Of a stretch of 64,000 nt of DNA, positions 27,691-35,924 are shown one piece after another. The notes beneath the pieces are model-generated. The model saw only the letters and a list, made by a program, of their open reading frames with translations. It was not told the DNA's origin and searched no databases. The stretch's first letter is position 1. Each line of letters opens with the position of its first letter. Source of the DNA: Pseudomonas abieticivorans (lineage in GTDB: Bacteria; Pseudomonadota; Gammaproteobacteria; Pseudomonadales; Pseudomonadaceae); assembly GCF_023509015.1 (NCBI RefSeq), contig NZ_CP094975.1, positions 2,861,501 to 2,925,500 on the forward strand. The letters are read 5' to 3'. A program made the translations under genes and the position numbers.

Positions 27691-29780
27691 TGAATTCTCT
27701 CACTCAATACCTGGGGCCCGACTCCTGGTTGGCCCGCCAGGATCTGAAGCTGCTGGCCGGGCCGGTGCTCATCGTCATGATCTTGTCGATGATGATTTTG
27801 CCGTTGCCGCCCTTTGTCCTGGACCTGCTGTTTACCTTCAACATCGCCTTGGCGATCATGGTGCTGCTGGTGAGCATGCTCACCGAAAAGCCCCTGGACT
27901 TCTCGGCCTTCCCGGCGGTGCTGCTGTTTACCACCTTGTTGCGCCTGTCGCTGAACGTCGCGTCTACCCGCGTGGTGCTGATGGAAGGGCACCAGGGGCC
28001 CGACGCCGCCGGCCGGGTGATCGAAGCCTTCGGTGAATTCCTGGTGGGCGGTAACTTCGCCGTGGGCATGGCGTTGTTCCTGATCCTGGTGATCATCAAT
28101 TTCATGGTCATCACCAAGGGCGCCGGGCGTATCGCCGAGGTGGGCGCGCGCTTTACCCTGGACTCCATGCCGGGCAAGCAGATGGCCATCGATGCCGACC
28201 TCAATGCCGGCCTGATCGGTGAGCCCGAAGCCCGCCGTCGACGTAAGGAAGTGGCACAGGAAGCCGACTTCTACGGCTCCATGGACGGCGCCAGCAAGTT
28301 CGTGCGCGGCGACGCCATGGCGGGCCTGGTGATCATGGGCGTCAACGTGATCGGTGGCCTGACCATCGGCATGCTGCAACACGGCATGGCCTTCGCCGAT
28401 GCCGCCCACACCTACACCATGCTGACCATCGGCGACGGCTTGGTGGCGCAGATACCGGGGCTGGTGATTTCCATCGCCGCCGGCGTCACGGTCTCGCGGG
28501 TCAACACCGAAGAAGACGTTGGCCAGCAGATGATTGGCCAGCTGTTCATCCGCCCGCAGGTGCTGATACTCACCGCAGCGGTCATTGGCCTTCTGGGCCT
28601 GGTGCCGGGCATGCCCAACCTGGTGTTCCTGTTGTTTACCGGGCTGCTGGGCGGGCTGGGCTGGTGGTTGCACAAACGCGATCAGGCCCAGGCCCTGGCG
28701 CCGCCCGAGCAGGTGGTGCCCAAGGCCGCATCGCAAACTAGCGAAGCCAGTTGGGACGACGTCAACCTGGTCGACACCCTGGCCCTGAGCGTGGGCCATC
28801 GCCTGATCCCGCTGGTGGACAGCCGCCAGCAGGGCGAGATGCTGGTGCGCATCAAGAGCGTACGCAAGAAGTTCGCCCAAGACGTGGGCTTCCTGCCGCC
28901 GGTGGTGCGGGTTCGCGACAAGATGGACCTGCCAGCCCACACCTACGTCATCAGCCTGAAGGGCGTGGAAGTTGGCCGCGGCGAGCTGTTCCCCGGCAAA
29001 TGGCTGGCCATCAACCCTGGCCAGGTGACCGGCAAGCTGGAGGGCGAGGTGATCGTCGATCCGGCCTTCGGTCTGCCAGCCATCTGGATCGAGCCGTCGA
29101 TGCGTGAGCACGGGCAGATCTTCGGCTACACGGTGGTGGACGCCAGCACCGTTGCCGCCACCCACCTCAACCACCTGCTGCACCAACATGCCAAGGACAT
29201 GCTAGGCCGCGTGGAAGTGCAGAAGTTGCTGGACAAACTGGGCGCCGAAAACAAGGGGCTGATCGAAGAGGTGATCCCCAAGTTGGTGTCGCTCAACACC
29301 TTGCAGCGCATCCTGCAGAACCTGTTGGAAGAGGACGTTTCGATCCGCGATCTGCGCAGCATTCTCGATGCCCTGGCCGAGCAGGCGGGCATCGATCCGC
29401 CGGCCGACGTGCACGAGTTGAGCGCGCTGGTGCGCGTGGCCCTGGGCCGCTCGATCACGCAGCAATGGTTCCCCAACCAGACCGAGCTGCGCGCCATCGG
29501 CCTGGGCGCCAACCTGGAGCAGGTGCTGCTGCAGGCCGTGACCAGCGGCGGTGCCCTGGAGCCGAGCCTGGCGGAAAACCTGATGCAGCAGACCGAGATC
29601 GCCCTGGCCCGCCAGGAGCTCAATGGCGAGCCGGCGGTGCTGGTGGTGCCGAGCAAATTGCGGCCGTTGCTGGCGCGTTTCCTACGCCGTCGGCTGAGGC
29701 AATTGGTGGTGATGTCCCTGGCCGAGATTCCTGAAGGCCGCACCTTGCGTATGACCAGCTTGATTGGAGGCGCCAACTGA
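27690..29780 (+). CDS. flhA: Flagellar export gate protein FlhA
   Basis: 696 aa, the expected size. It has eight hydrophobic helices in the N-terminal half and the FHIPEP loop (VITKGAGRIAEVGARFTLDS, then MPGKQMAIDADLNAGLI). The C-terminal cytoplasmic ring domain begins about residue 360 (LIPLVDSRQQGEMLVRIKSV). FlhA forms the nonameric docking ring for chaperone-substrate complexes and conducts protons. It lies between flhB and flhF. Confidence 0.98.
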   Translation: MNSLTQYLGPDSWLARQDLKLLAGPVLIVMILSMMILPLPPFVLDLLFTFNIALAIMVLLVSMLTEKPLDFSAFPAVLLFTTLLRLSLNVASTRVVLMEGHQGPDAAGRVIEAFGEFLVGGNFAVGMALFLILVIINFMVITKGAGRIAEVGARFTLDSMPGKQMAIDADLNAGLIGEPEARRRRKEVAQEADFYGSMDGASKFVRGDAMAGLVIMGVNVIGGLTIGMLQHGMAFADAAHTYTMLTIGDGLVAQIPGLVISIAAGVTVSRVNTEEDVGQQMIGQLFIRPQVLILTAAVIGLLGLVPGMPNLVFLLFTGLLGGLGWWLHKRDQAQALAPPEQVVPKAASQTSEASWDDVNLVDTLALSVGHRLIPLVDSRQQGEMLVRIKSVRKKFAQDVGFLPPVVRVRDKMDLPAHTYVISLKGVEVGRGELFPGKWLAINPGQVTGKLEGEVIVDPAFGLPAIWIEPSMREHGQIFGYTVVDASTVAATHLNHLLHQHAKDMLGRVEVQKLLDKLGAENKGLIEEVIPKLVSLNTLQRILQNLLEEDVSIRDLRSILDALAEQAGIDPPADVHELSALVRVALGRSITQQWFPNQTELRAIGLGANLEQVLLQAVTSGGALEPSLAENLMQQTEIALARQELNGEPAVLVVPSKLRPLLARFLRRRLRQLVVMSLAEIPEGRTLRMTSLIGGAN

Positions 29781-31984
29781 TGAGCGTACAACGATTTGTA
29801 GGGGCCAACAGCCGCGAAGCCATGCACCAGGTGCGCCTGGCGCTGGGCGAGGATGCGCTGATCCTGTCCAGCCAGAGCATTGCCGAGGGCGTGGAGATAC
29901 TGGCGCTGGTGGAGGATGCGCCGGCTGCGATCAGCCCGCGCCACGCCGTGGCCGCATATACCAGCCAGGCGCCAGAGCCGGCCGCGCCGGCGCGCCCGGC
30001 GGCGATCGGCAACGATTTCGCCGCCTTGAGCCAGTTGCTGCTGGGCGAGATGCAACAGATGCGCACCTTGCTGGGCCGCCGGCACGAAGCCCCGCCGCCC
30101 AGCGACCCCACCGCGCCGCTGTTGGCCGACTTGCTGGGCGCAGGCTTTAGCCACTGCCTGGCCCAGGAGTTGACGGCGCCACTGCGCCAATTGCCCCCCG
30201 GCGACAGTGACAGCCATCGTGCCAGCTTGCTGCAGCAGATGGCCGCGCGCTTACCGGTGTTGAGTGAAGAAACTCGACTGCTGGAAGAGGGCGGCGTGAT
30301 TGCCTTGGTCGGACCCACCGGGGTGGGCAAGACCACCACCACCGCCAAGCTGGCCGCCCGCTACGTGATGCGCCATGGCGCTGCGGGCCTGGCGCTGGTG
30401 ACGACCGACAGTTTCCGTATCGGTGCCCATGAGCAACTGCGCATTTATGCGCGCTTGTTGGGTGGCGAGGTGCACGCGCTCGGTCATGAGGAATCGTTGG
30501 AGGGCTTGCTGACGCAATTGGCGGACAAGCGCCTGGTGATCATCGACACCGTCGGCATGAGCCAGCGCGACCAGCGCCTGCTCACCCAGGTCCAGCAACT
30601 GGGGCGTATCGGCCGGCCGCTGCGCTTGATGCTGGTGCTCAATGCCGCCAGCCATGGCGACACCCTGGAAGAGGTAGTGGATACCTACTGTCGCGCCGCG
30701 CTGGCAGCTGGCAGCCCGTTGCGCGATTGCATTGTCAGCAAGTGCGATGAGGCGCCGCGCCTGGGGCCGGCGCTGGATGTGCTGATGCGCCACGGCCTGA
30801 GGCTCAACTACCTGTCGACCGGGCAGCAGGTGCCCGAAGACCTGCACCTGCCGGATGTACCGTCGTTGCTGCAGCAAGCACTGGCCGCGGGCAAGCCATC
30901 CATGTACGCCGCGGCCGTGGCACCCTTGGCTGGCAAGGGTGGCCAGCGCCTGGATGCCTTGGGCCGTAGCCTGTTGGCGCAAGGCCGGCTGTTGGAAACG
31001 GCGCGCGATACGCTGCGGCGGCACCTGGCTGATTTTGCTTTGCTCGACGGCGCCTGGCACCTGGCGGGCCTGCCGGCGAGCCTGCAGGGCCAGGCGTTGC
31101 ACGAGCTGATCGCCAGCACCCCCTGCGTGGCCGGGCCTGGCCAGCAGATGATCTGGGGGAGCGAGCGGCCGGTCGTGGGGGCGACCTGGAAAATGCCACT
31201 GTTGAGCTTCGACGGTGCCGGGCGCCTGCAACTGCGGCCTTGGCTGGCGCACCAACTGCCGATCGGCTTGCAGCAGCGCCTGGACTGGAGTGCCGAACAC
31301 CGGCAGGCCCAGCGTCACCTGTGGGTGGGCTGCCCAAACCGTGACGCCCTGCAGCGCCTGGGGCAGGCCGCCACGCCGTGGTTGGCCACGGCCAACCGCA
31401 GCCAACGGGTGTTGCACGCCGGGGTATCGGCAACCTTGGCGCAACTGGCCGCGAGTGCCACTTTCCATGCCATTGCGCCGCTGCGCCAACGCGGCCGCTG
31501 GGTGCGCATGGAACAGGGGTACTTGCCGGTGGCGCTGCCCGGTGCGCCCGAGCAGCCCCTGCGTGCCTGGTTTGGCACGCTGCGCGAAGCCGACAGCGAT
31601 CATTGCCTGGGCCTGCGTTACTGGCTAGGCGATAGCCTGGAGCAGGGTGAGGCGGCGCGGGTTAGCCAGGCGGCAAGCCTGTGCCAACTGCAAACCTGTG
31701 AAGCACTGCCGGCCCTGACGTTGCGCGCCTGGAACATTCTGGGCGAGCGCCAAGGCGCCTTGCAGGCCGAGCTGCGCGTGTTCCTGGCGGCGGCGCTGGC
31801 GGCGGCTGCCTGTCGGTTGGACCAGGACCTGGAGGGCTGGGCCAATAAGGCACGCACCCAGTTACTCGAACTGATCGGCAAGCGTCGCGCGCATAGTCCG
31901 GTTTTGCTGCTGGATGCCTTGATGCAGTTGCTGACGGCCAGTGACACCTTGCAGCGCATGGCGCCGGTGAGGGCGTTGGCGTGA
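29780..31984 (+). CDS. flhF: Signal-recognition-type GTPase FlhF, long form
   Basis: 734 aa, against about 430 in the Pseudomonas polar-flagellum FlhF. Residues 1-50 form the N-terminal domain (SVQRFVGANSREAMHQVRLA), then an Ala/Pro linker. The SRP-type GTPase domain spans about 170-370, with P-loop GPTGVGKT (178-185), TTDSFRIGAHEQLRIYARLL and VIIDTVGMSQRD. Residues about 370-734 are an Ala/Leu/Gln-rich extension whose family I do not recognise. FlhF sets flagellar placement and number in polar species; its role in a FlhDC system is unclear. The start overlaps flhA, and the next gene starts 4 nt inside its end. Confidence 0.92.
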   Translation: MSVQRFVGANSREAMHQVRLALGEDALILSSQSIAEGVEILALVEDAPAAISPRHAVAAYTSQAPEPAAPARPAAIGNDFAALSQLLLGEMQQMRTLLGRRHEAPPPSDPTAPLLADLLGAGFSHCLAQELTAPLRQLPPGDSDSHRASLLQQMAARLPVLSEETRLLEEGGVIALVGPTGVGKTTTTAKLAARYVMRHGAAGLALVTTDSFRIGAHEQLRIYARLLGGEVHALGHEESLEGLLTQLADKRLVIIDTVGMSQRDQRLLTQVQQLGRIGRPLRLMLVLNAASHGDTLEEVVDTYCRAALAAGSPLRDCIVSKCDEAPRLGPALDVLMRHGLRLNYLSTGQQVPEDLHLPDVPSLLQQALAAGKPSMYAAAVAPLAGKGGQRLDALGRSLLAQGRLLETARDTLRRHLADFALLDGAWHLAGLPASLQGQALHELIASTPCVAGPGQQMIWGSERPVVGATWKMPLLSFDGAGRLQLRPWLAHQLPIGLQQRLDWSAEHRQAQRHLWVGCPNRDALQRLGQAATPWLATANRSQRVLHAGVSATLAQLAASATFHAIAPLRQRGRWVRMEQGYLPVALPGAPEQPLRAWFGTLREADSDHCLGLRYWLGDSLEQGEAARVSQAASLCQLQTCEALPALTLRAWNILGERQGALQAELRVFLAAALAAAACRLDQDLEGWANKARTQLLELIGKRRAHSPVLLLDALMQLLTASDTLQRMAPVRALA

Positions 31985-32433
31985 GTGACCAGGCGGCAGG
32001 CCTGCGCCGCTGGGCCGAGCGCCAGGCCGCACAAGGCAGCCCACGGGTGCTGATGCTGGTGGGCGAGCCAACGCTTGCCGCGCAACTGCCGACTCTGGCA
32101 CTGGGCACGCTCACGCGCTGGCAGGCCACCGGCCAGCAATGGGTGGGTGACCCCGCGCGCTGGCGGGTAGTGGCGTTGGGGGCCGATACCGTGCACTTGC
32201 ACGCTTTGACCCGCCAACAACCGCGCTGGGGCCTGTGGGTGGACACCGATGTGAACGGCTTTCGCCGTGCCTACCTCAACCTGCGCCGGCTGAGCGAGGC
32301 CGGCGGGCCGAAACGTTTGCTGGTGCTGCACCCTGGCATGCCCAGCCATCTGGGCCTGCTCGATAACCTGCGCCAGGCGGCAGCGAAGTTCTTGGGCGTG
32401 CAACTGCTGCTGGTGGACGAATGCACGTCATGA
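31981..32433 (+). CDS. FlhG-position protein without a P-loop
   Basis: 150 aa, overlapping flhF by 4 nt. The flhF-fliA interval is where polar-flagellum clusters carry flhG/fleN, a MinD-like ATPase of about 280 aa. This protein has no KGGxGKT Walker A motif. Its second half (FRRAYLNLRRLSEAG, RLLVLHPGMPSHLGLLDNLR then QAAAKFLGVQLLLV) resembles the back part of MinD/FlhG proteins. I infer a shortened or highly derived FlhG-like partner of FlhF. An unrelated small cytoplasmic protein is possible. Confidence 0.6.
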   Translation: MSDQAAGLRRWAERQAAQGSPRVLMLVGEPTLAAQLPTLALGTLTRWQATGQQWVGDPARWRVVALGADTVHLHALTRQQPRWGLWVDTDVNGFRRAYLNLRRLSEAGGPKRLLVLHPGMPSHLGLLDNLRQAAAKFLGVQLLLVDECTS

Positions 32434-32612
32434 CCGTTTTCAACCTTTTAAGTTCAATGGCCTGAAAAGCCATCAAGACACGGGGCTATTCGGCGCTTAC
32501 CCGCTTCGGGCCACCAGTGATAATGCCGCCGCACAGGGCCCCGACATCCAGCATCCGCTACCCATGATCGGGGGTTACGACGCTCGTTTCCTTCTCACGC
32601 CAGGCCTGCAGG

Positions 32613-33308
32613 ATGTACACAGCTTCGGGAAAACTAAAATCGAGTGACCTGCTGGAGCAGTATCTGCCTCTGGTGCGACGCCATGCGCTGGACCTGAAAA
32701 CCCGGGTGCCGGCCAGCGTCGACATGGACGACTTGATCCAGGCGGGCAGCATCGGCCTGCTGGACGCGTTTTCGCGTTATGACGCAGACCAGGGCGCACC
32801 CTTTGGCAGTTTCGCTTCCCAGCGTATTCGCGGTGCGATGATCGACGAGTTACGTAGCCGCGACTGGGTGCCCCGCAGCGTCCGGCGCAATGCGCGTGCA
32901 TTGCAAAGCGTGCTCCGGGAGCTGGAACAGGCGTTGGGACGCCCGCCGCAAGAGCTCGAGATTGCCCAGGGCATGGACATGACGCTGGCCGAGTACCGCC
33001 AGTTGTTGCTCGACACCAACGGCTGCCAGATGATGCCGATGGATGACGTGACCGACGACGAGATCGGCGTGCTCAGTAGCAACTACGGGGTGTCGCCTTT
33101 TGTCGAGCTGGTGCAGGAGCGTAATCGTGACCAGCTGATGAAAGCCGTGGAGGCCCTGCCCGAGCGAGAGAACCTGCTGCTGGCGCTGTACTACCAGGAA
33201 AAGCTCAACTTCAAGGAAATCGGCGCGGTGATCGGCGTCAGTGAGTCGCGCGTGTGCCAGTTGCACAGCCAGGCGGTGGCGCGGCTGCGCGACGCCATGG
33301 CCGACTAG
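32613..33308 (+). CDS. fliA: Flagellar sigma factor FliA (sigma-28)
   Basis: 231 aa. Region 2 reads LLEQYLPLVRRHALDLKTRV then PASVDMDDLIQAGSIGLLDA. Region 3 has RIRGAMIDELRSRDWVPRSV, and region 4 ends with YYQEKLNFKEIGAVIGVSES and RVCQLHSQAVARL. It matches enteric FliA very closely by eye and should read the four TAAA-N15-GCCGAT promoters of this cluster. The ATG at 32613 is preceded by a 179-nt region with no recognised promoter. It converges with the next gene, overlapping by 4 nt at the stops. Confidence 0.96.
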   Translation: MYTASGKLKSSDLLEQYLPLVRRHALDLKTRVPASVDMDDLIQAGSIGLLDAFSRYDADQGAPFGSFASQRIRGAMIDELRSRDWVPRSVRRNARALQSVLRELEQALGRPPQELEIAQGMDMTLAEYRQLLLDTNGCQMMPMDDVTDDEIGVLSSNYGVSPFVELVQERNRDQLMKAVEALPERENLLLALYYQEKLNFKEIGAVIGVSESRVCQLHSQAVARLRDAMAD

Positions 33309-33709
33309 CCGGCCAGGGCGATCTCGCGTAGGCAGTGCTTCAACGCCGAACTCGAGATGCCTGCCGTGCGCGGCAGGTATACCACCTCACACAGGGCCTT
33401 GAGCCCGTCGAAATGCCCCTGCCAGTCATCCCCCATGCCGAACACCGACACGCCGTGCTCGGTGATGTCGCGGGCTTTCTGTTCCCAACAATGCTCGGGC
33501 AACGTCAGGTCGACACACTTGAGCGACTGCACGATGTCGATCCGTTCCTCGAAGCTGATGACCGTCCGCTTGCCTTTTTGCGCATTGAACGCGTCAGTGG
33601 AAACCCCGACGATCAAGTAGTCGCCCAGGCTTTTCAGGTTGCGCAGCAGGTTCAGGTGACCAATGTGGAACAGGTCGAAGGTGCCGTAGGTCAGGATGAC
33701 TTTTTTCAT
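33305..33709 (-). CDS. TagD-like cytidylyltransferase of the flagellin cassette
   Basis: 134 aa. It has the nucleotidyltransferase signature GTFDLFHIGH near the N-terminus and RTAGISSSALK near the C-terminus, the pair used by glycerol-3-phosphate cytidylyltransferase (TagD) and relatives to make CDP-polyols or CDP-ethanolamine-type donors. The ATG immediately follows the stop of the upstream TPR-LicD-like gene, so the two are coupled. I infer that it supplies a CDP-activated group for flagellin modification; the exact substrate cannot be read from the sequence. Confidence 0.85.
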   Translation of the reverse strand: MKKVILTYGTFDLFHIGHLNLLRNLKSLGDYLIVGVSTDAFNAQKGKRTVISFEERIDIVQSLKCVDLTLPEHCWEQKARDITEHGVSVFGMGDDWQGHFDGLKALCEVVYLPRTAGISSSALKHCLREIALAG

Positions 33710-34891
33710 TTAGAGCACGGCGCTGAGTTTGGCGTGGGCGTCCAGCAGCAGGGCGTCGTCGGGCCGGTGCCGCAGTGCATGGCCAGCCACCGCTTGGGCC
33801 TTGAGCAGGCTGCCACTGTCGATGTGCGAATAAATCCTGGAGATGGCGTAGCACTCGGTCAGCAGTGAGAAACCGCAGAGGTTTTTCGCGGCGATCACCG
33901 TGTCGAAAAACGCATCGGGGGTGCGCCAGTCACCGTACACCGTGGTCAGCCAGGTGTCGGCGGCGGCCAACTGCCAAATGGCTTTACCGCAGGGCGAAGT
34001 GCCCTTGTCCAGGGTCAGTTCGGGGTAGCGGGTATGCCGGTGCCACTCGTGGGGCGCGTCCTTGAGCCAGAAGCCGGTATGGGTGACGCCGGTGGCGGCG
34101 TCGACGACGAAGCCGGAAAGGTCCAGGGAGATTTTGTAGCGCGGGTGGTAGAACGCCTTGGGGTTGCTCAGCCGATGGGAGCCAACGGGCTCGACCCACC
34201 CGTTGCCGAGCAGGCAATGGGTGGCACGGCTCATTTCGCAGTGCGGCAAGCCGAAGTCGATGTCTTTGTCGAACGGCAGCAAGTGACCTTCGCGGGTAAG
34301 CCCCAGCAGCGTGCCATAGGCTGCGAAGGCGTGTACACCAGCTTTGGCCAGAGTGGCCAGGGTGCTCCAGAGCAACTGTTCGACTTGCGGCTGGTTGAAG
34401 TCCGGGCGCGCCGCGCGCGGGGTTTCACCCATTGGTTTGGCCAGGCGCAGGGCCAGGGCCTGGCGGTAGCAGGTCAGCGCCTCGGGCAAGCGACTCTGAT
34501 GGTGGCGCACTACTCCCATCACCAGGTGTGCAGCGGTGTTCTGCGGCTCGAGTGCCAAGGCTTGTTGCAGCAGCGGCTCGGCGCGTTCCGGCTCGTTTTG
34601 CTGGTTGTAGATCTCGCCCAGTTTGACCAATGCGCCGACCTGTTGGGGGTCCAGTTCCAGGCTGCGCTGGAGCATGCTCACTGCTTCGGCGGTCTGCTTG
34701 CGCTTGGCCAGCAACTGGCCGAGGTCGGCATGCAGCCTGGCGTTGCGCGGTGCCAGCGGCAGGGCTTGGCGAAAGCTGTGGATGGCCTCGTCGGTGCGCT
34801 TGTGCTTGAGCAAGGTGCGGCCGCTGCTGATGTAGGCGTTGGCCATTTCTTCGTTTCTGTTGCTCCAGGCTTTTCTGGCATTACGAGACAT
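33710..34891 (-). CDS. TPR protein fused to a LicD/fukutin-like transferase domain
   Basis: 393 aa. Residues about 15-150 hold at least three TPR units (ending in DPQQVGALVKLGEIYNQQNE and EPQNTAAHLVMGVVRHHQ). Residues about 170-300 have the LicD/fukutin pattern AYGTLLGLTREGHLLPFDKD then IDF, with acidic residues Asp208, Asp210 and Asp212. LicD enzymes move phosphocholine or similar groups from CDP donors, and the neighbouring TagD-like enzyme could make such a donor. It lies downstream of flagellin on the same strand, so transfer to flagellin is the natural inference. Confidence 0.78.
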   Translation of the reverse strand: MSRNARKAWSNRNEEMANAYISSGRTLLKHKRTDEAIHSFRQALPLAPRNARLHADLGQLLAKRKQTAEAVSMLQRSLELDPQQVGALVKLGEIYNQQNEPERAEPLLQQALALEPQNTAAHLVMGVVRHHQSRLPEALTCYRQALALRLAKPMGETPRAARPDFNQPQVEQLLWSTLATLAKAGVHAFAAYGTLLGLTREGHLLPFDKDIDFGLPHCEMSRATHCLLGNGWVEPVGSHRLSNPKAFYHPRYKISLDLSGFVVDAATGVTHTGFWLKDAPHEWHRHTRYPELTLDKGTSPCGKAIWQLAAADTWLTTVYGDWRTPDAFFDTVIAAKNLCGFSLLTECYAISRIYSHIDSGSLLKAQAVAGHALRHRPDDALLLDAHAKLSAVL

Positions 34892-34930
34892 GGGCTGACC
34901 CTGTGTGGATGGCTGGGCAGGTGCGCGGCA

Positions 34931-35845
34931 TTACCACGGCGCAGGGCTGTACTGGGCAGTGAGGGTGAACGTGGTGGCCGGGTCCGCGGCTTGGTGCAAG
35001 TAATGCCGGGCACTCAGATAGGCGTAGGCCTGGTTGTCGTCGACCGCGGCAATCAGCGGATAGGCCAGGTCGTGCAGGCCATAGGCGCTGTCGAGGATGA
35101 ACGCCAGTTTCAGGCGGCGCTGCGGCTCCAGTTGCGCAAGGCGTGCGCGGTCGGGGATAAAAAGCGCGTCGGCCGATTGCAGATGGCTGGCACGAGGGTT
35201 GTCCAGCTTGAGGCCGGTGGGGAAGTGGCTCAGGTGGCTGGGTTCATGGAAACGGTAGAACGACAGGCCTTGCTCGGCCATGTGTTGGCACAGTTGGGTA
35301 AAGTCGGGGCCGCCTTCATGGGTGGCGGCAAAGCTTGTGCGCACCTGTGCCAGTAGCACGTTGCGCATCGCCGCGCGGGCGTGTTGCAGGATCGCCAGGC
35401 TGTCGTGACGGTCGTCCAGCACCAGCCAGTCGACACTTTTCAGGCCTTCGATGCGGTCCAGTTGCAGGCTGTTGAGGGTGATGCGTGCCAGTACCTGGGC
35501 TGCATTTTGCAAGGGTGTCGGCAACAGCGCGGCAGCTAGCGGCGCCCGGGTGGCGCTCAGTTCCGGGTCCAGGCAGGCGTGCAGGCGCACGGGGTTGCCA
35601 TCGCCCAGGGTGACTCCGCTGAACAACTGGAATTGCGCGTGGTCGCTGGGTGCGGGCAAACCGTGCAAGCGGCTGGCGGGGTCGAAGGTGATCACGCTCA
35701 GGGCGTCCAGCGCCATCAGCGTCTTGAAGTCGGGGCGCCGGGCCAAGGTGGCGCCGTTGTCGATGGCAATGACCCGGCCCTTGAAGTTCCATCTGAAGGG
35801 TGCCGAAGCCGGGCCATTGTGGTCTGGGAGTGTTGTCGCCGTCAT
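34931..35845 (-). CDS. FkbM-like methyltransferase-family protein
   Basis: 304 aa from the ATG at 35845. The second half resembles FkbM methyltransferases: VDWLVLDDRHDSLAILQHAR occupies the place of the LKID-G-E-L-VL motif, and LKLAFILDSAYGLHDLAYPL resembles the usual C-terminal helix. The N-terminal IAIDNGATLARRPDFKTL may be a degenerate form of the SAM-binding DVGANxG segment, so activity is uncertain. FkbM-type genes are common in flagellin glycosylation islands. It follows the flagellin gene by 79 nt. Confidence 0.6.
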   Translation of the reverse strand: MTATTLPDHNGPASAPFRWNFKGRVIAIDNGATLARRPDFKTLMALDALSVITFDPASRLHGLPAPSDHAQFQLFSGVTLGDGNPVRLHACLDPELSATRAPLAAALLPTPLQNAAQVLARITLNSLQLDRIEGLKSVDWLVLDDRHDSLAILQHARAAMRNVLLAQVRTSFAATHEGGPDFTQLCQHMAEQGLSFYRFHEPSHLSHFPTGLKLDNPRASHLQSADALFIPDRARLAQLEPQRRLKLAFILDSAYGLHDLAYPLIAAVDDNQAYAYLSARHYLHQAADPATTFTLTAQYSPAPW

Positions 35846-35883
35846 GTCGAGTTCTGATCCCCTAAATGGCTGAATGGAACAGA

Positions 35884-35895
35884 CCCCGCGCGGGG
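35884..35895 (-). terminator. GC palindrome after the flagellin gene
   Basis: CCCCGCGCGGGG, a perfect 12-bp palindrome extended on one side, lies about 30 nt beyond the flagellin stop, between flagellin and the FkbM-like gene. On the minus strand it is followed only by TCTGTT, so it would be an attenuator or weak terminator at best. Partial termination here would fit much higher flagellin than modification-enzyme expression. Confidence 0.4.
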
Positions 35896-35924
35896 CCCGT
35901 TCCAGCAATCGCCAGGCGGTTTGC

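Noticed and set aside
27357..29189. A 610-codon minus-strand open frame opposite flhA
   Set aside because: Shadow of flhA; His/Gln-rich low-information sequence without recognisable motifs.
31981..32433. Standard FleN/FlhG ATPase
   Set aside because: The protein is about half the normal length and has no KGGxGKT motif.
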